Assembly: GCF_014639795.1 (NCBI RefSeq)
Contig: NZ_BMGC01000025.1
Span: 1-57,267 of the forward strand
Length of the DNA: 57,267 nt
Source: Gordonia jinhuaensis
GTDB taxonomy: Bacteria; Actinomycetota; Actinomycetes; Mycobacteriales; Mycobacteriaceae
Direction: 5' to 3'
Shown here: positions 27,201 to 30,200 of the stretch, piece by piece
Position numbering within the stretch: the stretch's first letter is position 1
Layout of the letters: each line of letters opens with the position of its first letter
Position numbers and translations under genes: made by a program
Notes under the pieces: model-generated
What the model saw: the letters and a program-made list of their open reading frames with translations, nothing else
Database searches by the model: none
Told to the model about the DNA's origin: nothing

Positions 27201-30200
27201 GGTGCGGGTGGTGGCGTTGTCGGCTGGACCGCGGTCGGTGCTGGTCTTCGTCGCCCATCACATCATCGCCGACGGCGAGTCGACGCAGATCGCTGTACGA
27301 GACCTTCTGTCGGCCTACGGTTCTCGTACCCGAGGCGAACGGCCCGACTGGCAGGCGCTGCCGGTGCAATTCGCCGACTACGCCGTCTGGCAGAACGAGA
27401 ACCTCGGTCCTGTGAGCGATCCGACGTCGATCCTCGCCCGGCAGTGGGATTTCTGGCGCGCTCGACTCGAGGATGCGCCTGCCGACACCGGTCTGCGGTC
27501 GGATCGGTCTCGACCGGCCCACCCGACCTATCGCGCGGGGGTGGTGGAAGCGGTGAGCGATCCCGCACTCGTGGGGAAGATCTCGCAGGTGGCGCGGGCG
27601 AGCCGGGCCACCGAGTTCATGGTGATCCATGCGGTGGTGGCGCTGGTGCTCTCGGAGTTCGCCGGACGCACCGACGTGATGATCGGCTCACCGGTGGCCG
27701 GACGGGGTGAGCGCGAACTCGACGACGTGATCGGTATGTTCGTCAACACCCTGCCGCTGCGACTGCAGGTCGACGAGTCGAGGTCGTTCGCGCAGTGGCT
27801 CTCGACGGTCGCCGCCGATGACGTGGCGATGCTCGCCAACTCCGACATCCCGTTCGAGCAACTGGTCGAGTTGGTGAACCCGGAGCGCGTCACCTCGCGC
27901 AACCCGCTGTTCCAGGTGATGGTGGCGTTCCAGAACTTCGCCGCCGGCGCTGATGTCGCGGAGACGGGCGGCGCCGGCTCGGATGGCGTGGATGGCTCGG
28001 ATGGCGTGGATGGCTCAGTCGGGATCGAGGGTTCGGTGCTGCGTCCGGAGACGGTGTGGACGCCCTTCGACCTGCAGTTCACCATCGCACCCGACGGTGA
28101 GGGCGGCCGCCGGTGGCTGTTGACCTATGCGCGCGATCTGTTCGACGAGTCCACGGCGCGAACACTTCTCGCCCGCGTGAGCGAGGTGCTCGCCGACGTG
28201 GTGGCACATCCGGACCGGATACTCGCGCAGCGAGCGGTCGCGGGTGCGGATGCGTCGGCGGCCATCGCGCCAATGGCCACTGCATCAGCGGGCACTGCGT
28301 ACCCGACCAGCGCGTCGGTCGTGCGCGGTGAGCAGGTCCGGTATCCGCGCAGGTCGCTGTCCGAGCTGGTCGCCGAGGGGTTGAGTCACGCCGCGGTGAT
28401 CGACGCCGCCGACCCCGCCGCCATGACACGTATCGACGGTCCGGACTTCGAGCAACTGGTCGGGCGGATGGCGATGTCCCTGCGCGACAGGGGAATCGGT
28501 GTCGGTGATCGGGTGGCCGTGCGGATGGCGCGCGGTGTGCGGATGCTCGCAACCATCCACGCGGTGATCCGGGCGGGCGCCGGCTTCGTGCCCATCGACC
28601 CCGCCGCACCCGAGCACCGCGTGCGGGCGATGTTCGATGCCTCTCAGGCCGCGCTGGTCGTCACCGACGGACTCGGGGACGCTGACACGCTCGGGGACAC
28701 AGCCAACGGCTCGATCCCCGCTGTGGACGCCGAATCGCTCGACGTCGCCGACGGGCAGGTGCTCGCCGCCGACGCGGTGGACATCCCGCCGGAGTCGGTG
28801 GCCTATGTGCTGTTCACCTCGGGTTCCACCGGCACGCCCAAGGGTGTGGTGGTGTCGCATGAGGCGATCGTGAACCGGTTGCGATGGATGCAGTCGCAGT
28901 ACCGGCTCGAGCACGACGACGTCGCGATCTGGAAGACCCCGGCGACCTTCGATGTCAGCGTGTGGGAGTTGTTCTGGCCGTTGGCATCGGGTGCCACGCT
29001 GGTGGTGTGTTCGCCTGACGGTCATCGGGATCCGGCCTACCTGTCGCAGGTGATGCGTCGCTGTGCGGTGTCGACCGTGCACTTCGTGCCGTCGATGCTC
29101 AACGTCTTCGTCGCGGCGATCGACGGTCGTCTCGATGCCCTGCGGCGGGTGTTCACCTCCGGCGAAGCGCTGCCCGCCGAGGTGGCGGCCGCGGCGCTGC
29201 GTCTGTTCGGCAACGCTGCGCTGCACAATCTGTACGGCCCGACCGAGGCCGCCGTCGACGTCACCTTCTGGGAGGTCGACCCCTCTTCGGATGCGGTGCC
29301 GATCGGTCTTCCGGTGGCCAACACCGAAGTGCTGGTCCTCGACCGGTGGCTGCGGCCGATCCGCCGCGGCGCGGTCGGCGAGCTCTACCTCGGCGGTGTG
29401 CAACTGGCGCAGGGATATGCCGGACGACCCGGTCAGACCGCAGCGGCGTTCGTGGCCGATCCGCGGGGTGGTGGCCGGCTGTATCGCACCGGGGATCTGG
29501 TGCGGATGGATGATGCCGGGGTGCTGGAGTACCTGGGGCGTGCGGACTTCCAGGTGAAGCTGCGCGGACAGCGACTCGAACTCGGTGAGGTGCAGGCCGT
29601 GCTGCTCGCCGATCCGGCGGTCGCGCAGACCGCGGTGCTGGTGATCGGATCGGGCGAACATGCGCGACTGGTCGCCGCGGTGGTGCCGGGCACCGACTTC
29701 GATGCCCGCGCCGTGGCCGAACGCGCCGCGACACGGCTGGCCGACTACATGGTTCCCGACGTGGTGGGTGTGGATGCGTTGCCGCTCACGCCCAACGGCA
29801 AACTCGATCGCACGGCGCTCGCGGCGGTCCTCGCGGAATCGGCGGGGCCGGGGGAGCGCGAGGTGGTCGCGCCGCGCACCGACACCGAGCGCGTGATCGC
29901 CGAGGTAGTCGCCGAGGTGATCGGCGGCATCCCGGTGTCCGACGTGTCGGTGCACGACAACTTCTTCACGATGGGTGGCAACTCGTTGCTGGCGGTGCGC
30001 GTCATCGCCGAGCTCACCGACCGGCTCGGTGTGCAGATCGAGCTCGCGTCACTGTTCGCCGATCCGACCGTCGCGGGACTGGCCGCCGCTGTGGACGCGG
30101 CGCGCGCCGACATCACGACTGCCGAGGTGCTCGTACCGTTCGGCGAGAACACAGATGTGACCGATCCGGTGCCGCTGTACTGCATCCATCCGGTGCTCGG

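Noticed and set aside
3300-30090. Possible epimerisation domains among the condensation-type domains
   Set aside because: Each interval between a carrier and the next A domain holds only one domain of about 450 residues, each starting with the LxxAQxRxW motif of C domains; no tandem E-C pair was found.
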